Source of the DNA: Hyparrhenia diplandra
Lineage: Eukaryota > Streptophyta > Magnoliopsida > Poales > Poaceae
Direction of reading: 5' to 3'
Length of the DNA stretch: 64,000 nucleotides
NCBI GenBank assembly: GCA_015847255.1
Contig: JADLZK010009214.1
Location: 159,595-223,594 of the forward strand
Below are positions 1-9,345 of this stretch, in pieces (position 1 is the stretch's first letter; each line of letters begins with the position of its first letter). Under the pieces are notes generated by a model, which did no database searches, had not been told where the DNA came from, and was given only the letters and a program-made list of their open reading frames with translations. A program made the translations under genes and the position numbers.

Positions 1-427
1 AGAGATGCAAGACCTGCCGACGAGCAAGATCGACGATAGGGTGTGCTCCGAGCGGCTCCTCCTTGTAGCAGCACGGCAGGCCGGGGCCCCAAGATCCACC
101 CCAAGGCGTCTTCATGGGCAGAGGCGTTAGGGGGGAGAAAGCGGCGGTGCTCGACAACGCGAAGGAGGAACCATCGAGGGAGGTGGGAAGGGAGGAGCCC
201 CTGTACGCTGTTATTGCCTGGCGCCCCCACAACTTCCTCCGCTGCCGCACACTCGCGCGCAGGGGTAGCGCTAGGAGGGAGGCGCCCGGACTGTTGCGCG
301 GAGGGGACAGCAGACCAAGATGCGGAGCAGAGAGGCGACGACGCGGAGGCAGGGCAAGCCCGGCAGCAGCGCCATGGCGATGCGGTACCCAATGAGGACG
401 ACGAGTAGTGCGGCCATGGTGCGACGT

Positions 428-2302
428 TGAAATCTCATGTTTGGTTTTGATAATTGATGACACCTTGTTATGCTAATCCTTTGCTCTAAGTGTGCTAAGA
501 GATAGGATTGCATGGATGACGTGGAGCAACATGATCATGGACATGGATGTTGATGATGGACATGGTGGATCATCGAGCTCACGTATTGGAATGGAAAGGA
601 CCCGGAGATCAAGGCAAAGGTATAACTTGATAGGGTTTGCTTTCGGTGATCAAGACACTATAGAGAGTGTGATCACATTTTGGATAGATAGCCGACTATC
701 AAGAGGGAATGCCACGGCTAATCCGATGTTGAAGTGCCTCTAGGTTCATGTTGACTTGCATATGCATTTAGAATCTAGTGCGCTAACTTCGCTCTTGCCA
801 AACTCTTTGCGAAATGCTAACGCTTGTGCTATCAAGACATGCTTCGAATTGTTGGCAACTTGTGACAAGAGGCAAAATGTGGAAAGAATCAAAGACGTCG
901 ACACGGCGATGAAGTGTGCTTCAATCGGCCACGCCGGACACCGGACATGACAGCGTCGGACAGGCTCGGCGTCCGACGCTGCGTGGTGGAAATGTGCGCG
1001 TGAAGATGTGTTCGTCGGCGCGTCCGGCTGACAGGCGACTGACGCGTCTAGCGGCAGCTCCTCCTCGGGACAGTGAGCGGCTCAACCTGCGGACGCTGGG
1101 ACTCGGTGTCCGGCGTCCCGCTTGCGGCGTCCGGTGCGTGCGGACTCTTTACGAGAGATGTCTGCAGATGGATGAACTAACGAACGAAGCGGGCGGATCT
1201 TTGGCGGTTTTTCGACAACGGACACCGGACCTCGCGTCTTGGCACGTGTTGAAAATCGGTTTGAATGGCAACGGTCGGGACACGTGGCGCCTCATCGTGC
1301 GGTGGACGCCGGCTGGCAGCGGCCCGGCCGTATTCTTCGCAAAGATCCGGTGCCTTTGGATGAAAGTGGTTTTTGCCCCCAACTTCACCATCTCTTTGGG
1401 GGCTTATAAATAGAGGTGTGGCCGGCCCTTTGGGGTCTCTCTTGCACATTTGAAAACTCTAACACACTCTTGAGCAAAAGAAACTCCCCTCCACTCATCT
1501 CTCTTGCCTAACTTCAACCCATGGTGAGATTGAGTGAGATTCAAGTGCATATAGCTAGTTGATTGCATCCAGAGGCACTTGATCCTCGGAGGAGCTGCGG
1601 GATTTCATTTCTCTTGGGAATTTGCTTGGTTCCCTAGCGTCTTGGAGTTCGTTGTGGTGTTGAGCTCGATTGGTGGTTGTTCGAGGTCACACCGGTGGAC
1701 TTGTGAGGGGTTGATCCTTACCCCGCGGGAGATTCGCGAATGGAGTCACTAGTGGATTGCTCGTGGCTTGTGGATCCCCTCTTGTGAGTGATTCATTGAG
1801 CTCCCACCGTGGGATTTGGCACCGACCATTAAGCTTGTGAATCATCAAGTGGGTGTATCGCCACAACGGGGGACTAGCGCGTCGGCAAGCACGTGAACCT
1901 CGAGGTTAAATCATCTTGTCCATTGTGTTTGAGCTCGTCGGAGATTTCTATTGACTTGGTGATTGGCTTCGACCTCTACTCGACACCGGGCGGCATATCG
2001 ATCATCCTACTCTTGCATTTACCTTGTGTGCCTTGTTTAGCTTGAGTAGTAGTGGTAGTTCTTGCTAGTTTCCTTGCTCTAATTGTGGAGTGCTTCCACC
2101 TAGGATTGACATAGAGCTTTAGTTTGTGTGACTAGAGATCATAGCCTCCTTCTAGTATTGATTGTGTAGGTGGCTTGCATAGCTAGTTTTGGTAGCACCG
2201 CTTTGTTATGCTTCGCCATCTTATTTACTAACCGTGTTGGTTAAGTGTTGTTGAACAATTTTTATAGGCTATTCACCCCCCTCTAGTCATTAGGACCTTT
2301 CG
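428..2302 (+). mobile_element. Solo LTR (1,875 bp), family A copy 1
   Basis: The element begins TGAAATCTCATGTTTGG and ends GGACCTTTCG (a degraded CA end). It is flanked by a perfect 5-bp target-site duplication GACGT (423-427 and 2303-2307). It contains a plausible promoter (TATAAATA at 1405-1412). Its start, middle and end match a second copy at 32892-34628, including the end motif TATAGGCTATTCACCCCC. There is no internal coding region, so it is a solo LTR left by LTR-LTR recombination. The 5-bp TSD supports an LTR retrotransposon; the superfamily is not assignable from the LTR alone. Confidence 0.85.
1405..1412 (+). promoter_or_regulatory. TATA box of the solo LTR
   Basis: TATAAATA sits in a GC-rich context about two thirds of the way through the LTR, followed by a CT-rich segment typical of an LTR U3/R junction. 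The second copy has a matching region near 33730. Confidence 0.5.
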
Positions 2303-2473
2303 GACGTGGGTAGAGGTAGGCCCTCTCGCTATTAGATGACGACAGCGCGGCGGATTAGAAGGATCTGCGGCATCCTACGAGGGCGCTGCCCCCAGTGGAG
2401 AACGGTATCGATCTCCCCGAGGGCGGCGCGACAGCGGCGACAGCTGAAGCCTAGTTAGGTTACAGGATCGTGA

Positions 2474-2486
2474 GCCTCCAATACCA
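2474..2486 (-). other. Primer-binding site (tRNA-iMet type, degenerate)
   Basis: The minus-strand sequence TGGTATTGGAGGC abuts the LTR end. The canonical plant tRNA-iMet PBS is TGGTATCAGAGC, so this copy has mismatches expected of an old element. Confidence 0.5.
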
Positions 2487-2668
2487 TGTAGAGAGGTAGG
2501 ATGCGTATAATGCGGTCAATGTATTGCATTGAGCCTCTAGGGCGGCGAATATATAGTAGTACATGGCTTGGAGGGCAAGTAACCTCTCCTAGGGATAAGG
2601 AAGGTTATCCCGGGATTACAACCAATCCTAAACTAACCATATTTGGAGTTGTCGAATATACTCTAACA
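2487..2668 (-). repeat. 5' LTR (182 bp) of the copia-like element
   Basis: Read on the minus strand the segment starts TGTTAGAGTATATTCG and ends CTCTCTACA, i.e. TG...CA, and is followed immediately by a PBS-like sequence. TGTTAGAGTATATT is a common start for plant copia LTRs. The partner LTR is outside the window, so the boundaries rest on termini and PBS position only. Confidence 0.55.
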
Positions 2669-3064
2669 ACCTTGTCTCTTCATGAAAGGACGACCTGGGC
2701 TCGTGCTCCAATGTCTAGAGACAACTTTGTCTTGCGTTGTACAAGAGCTGTCGACTCGAAGCGCCTTCACCACCAATCCAGTGTGCACATGCATTAAATA
2801 GTTTAGAGACAGTGTCACGTCTGTGGGTTGTATGACCTGTCTTTATACATGTCTATACGATAGAGTCGAGGCCCGTAGAGACAGACCCCATCTGAGGGTT
2901 GTACATGCCCTTACAGGCTTGGACGGGTGTGGACACAGTTCGCCGTTTCTGCGCTCAGCTGTGATGTGCATAAATAAGTTCACGAGTCTATTCATTTTCA
3001 TATGTATGTGCCCTTACATGTGCATAAATAGTATGTGCACTCATAATGCAAACTCTACCAATAT
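2669..3064. other. Non-coding stretch
   Basis: Repeats of GTGCCCTTACATGTGCATAAATA occur towards the right side (about 3008-3120), related to the adjacent small inverted-repeat element. No coding gene is supported; the short open frames here have no recognisable domain. Confidence 0.4.
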
Positions 3065-3201
3065 CACTATCAGTTAGGGCACTCACAATGCATGTGCCCT
3101 TACATGTGCATAAATAATATGTTCATAAATAAGTTCACATGTAATAAATAAGCTTAAACTCTATGGTAGAGTCTGCATTGTGAGTGCCCTAACTGATAGT
3201 G
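3065..3201. mobile_element. Small MITE with 28-bp perfect terminal inverted repeats
   Basis: The arms 3065-3092 and 3174-3201 are perfect reverse complements around an 81-bp AT-rich loop. The core arm is GGGCACTCACAATGCA. The right half shares AATAAGCTTA followed by ACTCTAT.GTAGAGTCTG-like sequence with the Tourist-like MITE at 37089-37292, so it is probably a shorter relative. The outer 12 bp of each arm may belong to flanking DNA, in which case TTA/TAA would be the target trinucleotide. Confidence 0.6.
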
Positions 3202-3464
3202 ACATTGTGTTACCGCTGTTGGTCGAGCTATGACTGACATTGGCATAATTACTGTGGGATTATAAGATCACAATTATTGTCTAAATCCTAAGGTTATGAC
3301 TCGGCATTGAAGCTGGCTCGCTGGCGGTTTGATCACACCTAGCAGTGATGGTGTGTTCTGAGTTTTGTCCGTAGTGTTGCTAGAAAAGAGACTGAAGTTT
3401 GATTGCTGAGATTTAATTTTTATTATCTTTCATCTACTCAGTGAAAGAGTAGAGTAGCCTCTAA

Positions 3465-3704
3465 GATCAGTCTCAGTGGGTTGTTTCATTACATTGTAAA
3501 ACTTGGACGAAACTCTCACTCTCAACGTAAAGTTTCATCTAGATTTTCATCACATTTAATTTTGTGACTCATAGTTGGTAATTATGCAAGAGAGTTTCGT
3601 CTTCTTCTGTCTTCTTAAATACACTGCCATGTCATAAAAAAATGCTTAGTGACAACGTATTTAATGCAAATGAAACTTAGATGAAACTCTCACCAAGACT
3701 AGCC
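3465..3704. mobile_element. Tourist-like MITE, AGTCTCAGTGG family
   Basis: The left end GATCAGTCTCAGTGGG and the reverse complement of the right end (GGCTAGTCTTGGTGAGAG) form imperfect TIRs. Interior AGTTTCATCT motifs and the overall sequence match the MITE whose ends lie at 25805 and 26414. About 240 bp, non-coding. Target trinucleotides are degenerate (TAA and AAA). Confidence 0.6.
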
Positions 3705-3707
3705 AAA

Positions 3708-3938
3708 GGCCTCCACAATGGTAATAACCAGTGTTAACTATATAGTCTGCTTATGTTGAGGTGAGAGACACAGGCAAAGACTATTTTATACTATTGGACT
3801 CACATGTTCCTCTCACATGTTACTGGGCTATGTGAAATAGTCTAGCTATTTGCACGTAGCTGGTGACTACTCTGTCTCCTACTTTTTTCTTGTCACGTCA
3901 CATCTAGCTAGCCAAATAGCTAACCATTGTGAGCGCCC
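3708..3938. mobile_element. Tourist-like MITE, CCACAATGGTTAGCTA family
   Basis: The left end GGCCTCCACAATGG and the right end CCATTGTGAGCGCCC are inverted, with AAA on both sides (3705-3707, 3939-3941). Interior sequence (ACTATTTTATACTATTGGACTCACATG, TCACGTCACATCTAGC) matches the MITEs at 53299-53867 and 63445-63940. Confidence 0.65.
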
Positions 3939-5270
3939 AAAGCCGGTGAATATAGTAGACATGGTAGCTAGTAGTGGGTATTAAATAGCATTATTGTTCA
4001 GTGTGAAATTGTTTAATCAGAGGAATCTTAAAATTTATTGTTTGGCTATTCATAGCCGAGACCAATTCAAGCTAAAAGGTCCATGCGGTAGAACGTGTAT
4101 ATATAGCGATGGATCCTGAATTAAGGAGTTTCCGTACAGTCACTTTGCACAATGGATGGTGGTGAGTCCTCGAGCTTTATTTCATACACATTCAATGTTA
4201 CGATTTGTACCATTTACTAGTGACGCAACCTTACTCACTGTAGCACCAACCTCTGGAGGGAACAATAGCAATGCAAGAGGGCCACAGATTAGTGGCTTCC
4301 CACAATTAAGACGAAAAGGTATGCATTTTAAGTCGTGCTAGCTAATGATCTTTTTGTTTCATAAATTTCCATGGCAATCAGAAATTGCACCTTGATTCGT
4401 CCATCTTTCCAGCTGTGTCCCTAACATCAACGGCACATCCCCGTGTCGTGGACGGATCAATAGCATGACTTATATTCCTGTTGGTTTTCATGTTTCATAT
4501 GATTCTGCATAAGCACAAGTAGTCAGGGTCAAGCCCTACTATAGCTTGTTTTGGTACTACTAGTGCATTTTTTTCAAACCGGGCTACACTCCCTTGCAGT
4601 TAATTCCAACCGAGGAGAGGACCCTCCAAATGCATCTCGCAACGAAGGTAAGCGTCTCAACGTTGTTTGGATGCCGTAAGCTAAAAAAAAAAGAAGCAAA
4701 ATACTTATTTGAGCATACCACAAGTTTCTCTTTCAATCTCTATCAAACTACTGCTACTACATACAAGTAGCTATGGAGATAGTAATTTTACCAAACTAAT
4801 TGATTAGGTGATTAGAATCAATCAATTCTAACTAATCCCTATATCAACTGTCCTGCCAACAAAGGGATTCTTTAGATGCCATTTTCCAAAATAATAGCAT
4901 GATACTCACTTTGGGGCATATCATGGTAAAGGGGCTTGCGTGATGCTTGAGGGTATAGGTTTGAAATCCTCATCAAGAATGCATAGACGCATATTTTTTT
5001 CACATTGATTAATCGCATGACTTGTGAATTGTGATAACCTCTTGTGCGTGAGATTTTTTTTTTTCTGGATGAATTTGGCACTGTTTTTCACTTTTCATGT
5101 TTTTTAAAAACGTTTTAGAGCAGCCACAAGTTAGAAAAAATGGCTTGTAAACTTTAAAATAGCTATTATACCCTTCTCTTCCTCCTCTATTTCCCCATAT
5201 CCTTCTCTTCCCTATTGCTTCTCTTTACTCTGCACGCCATTTTTTTTTAAGAGCAGCGCTGGGATAGTAG
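3939..5270. other. AT-rich intergenic stretch
   Basis: No coding exon is recognisable. The segment contains A/T homopolymers (4681-4692, 5050-5064) and a CT-rich run at 5160-5230 that leads into a purine-rich region. Confidence 0.4.
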
Positions 5271-5545
5271 AGAATGAAATGGAAGGCGGTGCTGGAGAAG
5301 AAAGAGAAAAAGGAGAGAGAGAGAGAGAGAGACGCGGCAGTGGCAGCGACGTCAACCGAATGGATGGGGGATGATGTCGCTCAGAGGATCTGGGAAGGGG
5401 GGAGGAGAGTCCAGTACCCGTGTTTGAATTGTTTGGAGGAGAGAGAGAGAGAGCCGGAGAAGAGACAGGAGGAGCTGGAGGCGAGAGAGAAGAAGGAAAG
5501 AGCTGATCGGCAAGCAGATGGAGAAATGGGAGCTGAGTGAGATGC
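5270..5545. repeat. GA-rich low-complexity DNA
   Basis: The + strand is dominated by AG dinucleotide runs (for example 5314-5331 and 5438-5452). The reading frames here encode only Glu/Arg/Lys repeats and are not a credible gene. Confidence 0.7.
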
Positions 5546-5749
5546 CTTCGAACAAATGATCACAAAGGGATCAGATGCACAAACGCTACCCCCAGAAAAG
5601 GCCAATCGACCAAAGTCTATCCAAGCGACTAAAACTAGCCAAGCAAATGCAAGGATAACAATACCGCCAGAGAGCCACTCCACCAAACCTCGGGAGCCTG
5701 ATTACAACTCTATCACACACTAGACTTCTACTCAGCGGAAGGAGAAACT

Positions 5750-6216
5750 TCAGTCATCAGCTGCAATGCCTTGTCCACCGGTGAAGGGCACCAGCTGGTA
5801 TCCTTCTTGGGCATGCTTCGTGTCTTGTCCATGGAAGTAGAGAGCAATCGCCATCACCACCTCCGCTCCCTTGTTCACTTGCTCCTTCAGGCTGTCCCTC
5901 AGAAGACCTGCCCCGTATTTCAAGAAGGAACAGATCAAACAGGCTATCTCAGTAGGAGATTTCAAATGTTTTTTTTTTCCGAAGCAAATATCGTTTCTCA
6001 TCCTCCAAATGCCCCCAACAAACAGCTGCCAGGCCAATCGCATGCATAGTGTGACACTGAGAAAGAGTATTTTTGACCCAAACCCAATATTGATCAAAGG
6101 TGCTAGGTCTGCACTCAGCATTCAGAGAATATGCAAGAAGGCTCCACACATATTTAGCTGAAGGACAATTAAAGAAGAGATGATTAACACTCTCATTCTC
6201 ATGGCAAAAAGCGTGT
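5750..6216 (-). pseudogene. LINE ORF2 C-terminus (zf-RVT region), frameshifted
   Basis: On the minus strand, residues HAFCHENESVNHLFFNCPS match the zinc-binding reverse-transcriptase (zf-RVT) segment of plant L1-type LINE ORF2 proteins. This is followed after a frame change by an IWRMRNDICF-like motif typical of the C-terminal tail. The frame ends at a stop at 5750. The upstream half of the same protein is at 7975-8520, separated by an inserted element. It is a dead fragment: frameshifted, interrupted and 5'-truncated. Family assignment is from motifs only. Confidence 0.7.
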
Positions 6217-7974
6217 GTGGCTCTCGGGCGGACCCACGGCCGCCTACCCGGCATCGTCGCCCGGCCGGGGGCCCTGGGTCTTCGGTCGGCCTCCATGCCT
6301 CCGCCTGTCGTCTGCTGCGGGTGGCCTCGGTGGAGGTGTGGCAGCCCCGGTGGCACCCGTTTTGGACTCCGTCCGGTCCCCTGCAGCGTGCGAGGATCTC
6401 TCGGGCGGATCCACGGCAGCCTATCCGACATCGCCGCCTCGGCCGGGGCCCCTTGGGTCTTCGTTCGGCCTCCACACCTCCGCCTGTCCGCCCGCTGCGG
6501 GTGGCCTCGGTGGAGGTGTGGCAGCCCCGCGGGCCTCCCGGCCATGGAGGGCGCGCCCATGTCTCCGGAGCTACGGGCCGACGGTGGAGGGCATGGTCGA
6601 GGACGTCTCCGGACGTGGGCGAGGATGAAGTTGTTGTGGGCGATCCTGCCCAGGTTGCGGCGTCGCCAACTCTTGTGTCGTGCACGCGAAGGTGTCGCCG
6701 ACTTTGCAAAGATCTGCTCGAGGATGGGACTTATGACGCCACGCCTGTTGCCGTCGTGGGTGATCTCGCGGCGTCGGCGGTGGCGGCGAGCGTCGGGCCT
6801 CGTTCGCGAGGCGCCTGGTGCGCGCGTAAGTCAGTCCGCAGCAGCTCGAGGGTTCCGGGTCTTCCGGGCCGCCTTGGCCCGCGGGCGCCGCCCGCACCCG
6901 CCGTCGGCGGCGATGGCTTTCGGGCGGTCGTGGGTCGCGGCATCGGCGCCTAACGAGGGATAGCGGCACCAAGACACGCCGTCCGGCATCGTAGGAGCTT
7001 GCGGGGACGTTGCTTCAACTGCCTCGGCGGCGGTCACCTCGCCGCCCGTTGTCGCTCCCCGTGACCGCCATCGATGCAAAGAGGGCGGGCACGGGCGCGG
7101 ACTTGCGGCGTCGCCTACGGCTTGGCGGCCCTCCATCCCGGGGAGGCAGCCGTGCCTCGACGCCAACGGCGACCGCGGCGCTTCGGGACCGCCTAGGACT
7201 CGCCGCGCCCGAGGGGCCGCTGGACTCCACAACACCGCAGCCAGGTGTCCAGCAAGTCGGCGCCTCCATCGACCAAGCAGTTGCCACCGCAACGTCCACT
7301 ACAGGTGCCTTTCGCCTGACCTTGGTGTGCTTCGCGACCAGGAGGGCCCGTCTCGAGAATTTGATCCCATGCTCATCGAGGTGGAGGCGTCCAAGGTGGC
7401 CCGGGTCGTGTCGCCAGCCTCGGAGGTTTGGTGGGCAGGTATGGCTGTCATTGAGCTTGGTTCTCGGGCTCGTCCTCCTATTGTCGCTTCCCTCGCCTTG
7501 GCCTCCGAGGGGGACCTGCTGCCACGCCGCGCCGGTAGAAGGGTGGTGGGCGATCTTGCCGCTTTGGCGAAGCGCAGCCCCTGGTCGGCCATCACCGCCG
7601 CCGTAGTGCGGCGGGTGGATGGCATTGACCATGCAGCACCGTGCAAGTAGCCGAGATCAAGACGCTTCGGCCCCGGGTTACCGGGCTCCGCGACGGCGAG
7701 ACCCACGTCGCGATCATCGTCGCCGCGGCCAAAGCAAGGGGGCGTGTCCTGGCCAAGGCTTTCGGCTAGCTAGATGTCTTGCTCTTGCTTTTCGTCGCAC
7801 AATTAGTTTCCTTCTTAGTACAACCCTCTAAAGCGCCACCGTTCGAGCTGGTGCCATTTGTTTGTGTGTCGCCTTATGGGTTTCGGGCACCTCACCAAGG
7901 ATTCCCATTAGGATGTAATTTAAACATTCTAACTTCCCTTAATGAAGTACGTGCCAATGGTACGCTTTAAAAAA
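6217..7974 (+). mobile_element. LINE-derived insertion carrying an ORF1 zinc knuckle, with 3' A-run
   Basis: A GC-rich + strand sequence splits the LINE in the opposite orientation. It contains a CCHC zinc knuckle (CFNCLGGGHLAARC, 7011-7052), the RNA-binding signature of L1 ORF1/gag-like proteins. It ends with an AT-rich 3' tail and an A-run (about 7967-7974). A direct duplication with 177-bp spacing (6221 and 6398) lies at the 5' end. There is no reverse-transcriptase domain, so this is an internally deleted or ORF1-only derivative. No clear target-site duplication; edges are good to about 5 bp. Several overlapping frames are open because of GC content, none complete. Confidence 0.6.
6221..6535 (+). 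repeat. Direct duplication, 177-bp period
   Basis: The block starting CTCTCGGGCGGACCCACGGC at 6221 recurs at 6398. Both contain GGTGGCCTCGGTGGAGGTGT followed by GGCAGCCCC. About 130 bp of each unit are similar. This may be the tandem 5' promoter-monomer arrangement seen in some LINEs, or a simple duplication. Confidence 0.7.
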
Positions 7975-8520
7975 AACTTCCTCTTAATCAAGTTGTATTT
8001 TGTAAGAATTGCATTTTGCAAAACCAACCACATGAAGAATTTGATTTTTAAAGGCACTCTGGCTTTCCATATTCTTTTCAAGTTGGGCCCATATTTATGA
8101 TAACAAAGATGTTTATATGTTGACTTAACAGAAAAGGATCCAGACTTCTTCTAATCCCATTTGGGTCTGTCATCTCTATTTGTATTCTTTTTAATTGATC
8201 TTGAAGTTCCTCATAAAACCATCCCCTAAATGTTAGTCTCAATTATTCCTTTTCATGAATTCGACAGAACATTTTTGCTCTTGGTTAATTTCAAACAGCC
8301 TAGGGAATTTGTCTGCAAAGGAGACATTCCCACACTATTTATCATGTCAAAAGCTAGTAGATTTGCCATTCCCCACAATCATAGACCTACCCTTCAGGTA
8401 TAAAGATTTAACTTTTAAAAGATCATTCCACACAGGGGAGTTTTTGAGACTTTTTGATAGACTATGAAGGTTCTTTTTCTTAATATATTTCTTTTGGATA
8501 ATGTCTTGCCAACGGCCGCT
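7975..8520 (-). pseudogene. LINE ORF2 fragment upstream of zf-RVT (same element as 5750-6216)
   Basis: The minus strand reads RWQDIIQKKYIKKKNLHSL near 8450-8520, then GRSMIVGNGKSTSF, then VPLKIKFFMWLVLQNAILTK and NLIKRK adjoining the inserted element. These are the conserved blocks between RT and the zinc-binding domain of plant LINE ORF2. Stops and frame changes interrupt it. Joining it to the fragment at 6216 restores the normal order of motifs, which shows that 6217-7974 is a later insertion. Confidence 0.7.
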
Positions 8521-8660
8521 CATACATAGGGAATTTTCGGACTCGCGTCGCCAACAATTACATTCAGTTGGGGATCATGAGTAGATTTGCAAATTGTTGG
8601 CAAATCATCATGAGTAGATTTGCCAACGGCCGCTCATACATATGGAATTTTTAGACTCGC
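8511..8660. repeat. Direct repeat of about 40 bp
   Basis: GCCAACGGCCGCTCATACAT followed by GGAATTTT and GACTCGCG occurs at about 8511 and again at about 8619, 107 bp apart with few mismatches. This is a local duplication at the truncated 5' end of the LINE. Confidence 0.7.
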
Positions 8661-8821
8661 GAAAATTGTACTATGTGAAAGCAGCAGCTTCTGTTTCTAC
8701 CTGTTTGGTTGACGTTCTGTTTTTAGAGACACTTTTCCAGAAGCTGAACCAATTAGAACCACAGCCTACCTATGTAGTACCTAGATTAGATAGCACAACA
8801 TCTTTCATGTGAGAATGTAAA

Positions 8822-8973
8822 TACTAAATCTGTTCCAAATTATAAGACGTTTTTGACTTTTCTAGATACGTTGCTTTTACTATGTATTAGACATAGTGTA
8901 TATCTATGTGCATGGCAAACACAATGTATCTAGAAAAGCCAAAACGTCTTATAATTTAGAACAGGAGGAGTAT
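8822..8973. mobile_element. Stowaway-like MITE
   Basis: The inverted ends TGTTCCAAATTATAAGACGT and ACGTCTTATAATTTAGAACA are near-perfect reverse complements and lie next to TA dinucleotides, the Tc1/mariner (Stowaway) target. About 150 bp, non-coding. Confidence 0.75.
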
Positions 8974-9243
8974 ATGCTATTTTGTCAATAATATGAAAAC
9001 TTTTTTTACGTGTGTATTTCTATTACGATTTTTAGAATGTAAGGATGGTTAGGTAGTATTATTGTATTAGTGAAAGAGAGTATATCCTTTTGTTCTTGCG
9101 ATTTCTCGAGCAGAGCAATCAGGCCTCTCAGATATCCCACTTGGCATGCATACATCCTCACGTCCTTGCTCCTCTATTTTTATCGGTAGCCAAAAACTAA
9201 AGGCTCCGCAATCCATAGCGAGCGCGGGGTACGGTGGTGGACC

Positions 9244-9251
9244 TATATATA
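9244..9251 (+). promoter_or_regulatory. TATA box of the GAPDH gene
   Basis: TATATATA lies about 95 bp upstream of the start codon at 9346, followed by a CT-rich leader (TCTCCTCTGTCACGC). This spacing allows a 5' UTR of about 60-70 nt. Confidence 0.6.
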
Positions 9252-9345
9252 GTCGTTTGCTATGACCCATCTCGATCTGCTACTTGAAACCAATCCAGAC
9301 TTCCTTCGTTGTCTCCTCTGTCACGCACTGTCGCTCTCTGTCCCC

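Larger units (their letters stand above)
1..2668 (-). mobile_element. 5' end of a Ty1/copia-like retrotransposon, interrupted by a solo LTR
   Basis: On the minus strand a short LTR (2487-2668) is followed directly by a tRNA-iMet-like primer-binding site (2474-2486) and then by GC-rich leader sequence (2303-2473). That leader continues at 1-427 after removal of the solo LTR at 428-2302. The rest of the element lies off the left edge. No gag protein is recognisable in 1-427, although a 48-residue stretch starts at an ATG near 417 on the minus strand. Assignment to copia rests on LTR start, PBS type and orientation, not on a protein domain. Confidence 0.55.

Noticed and set aside
5274..5540. Glu/Arg-rich 88-codon frame
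   Set aside because: Translation of an AG microsatellite.
6180..7632. Several overlapping frames of 100-257 codons on both strands
   Set aside because: By-products of GC-rich LINE-derived sequence; only the CCHC motif is meaningful.
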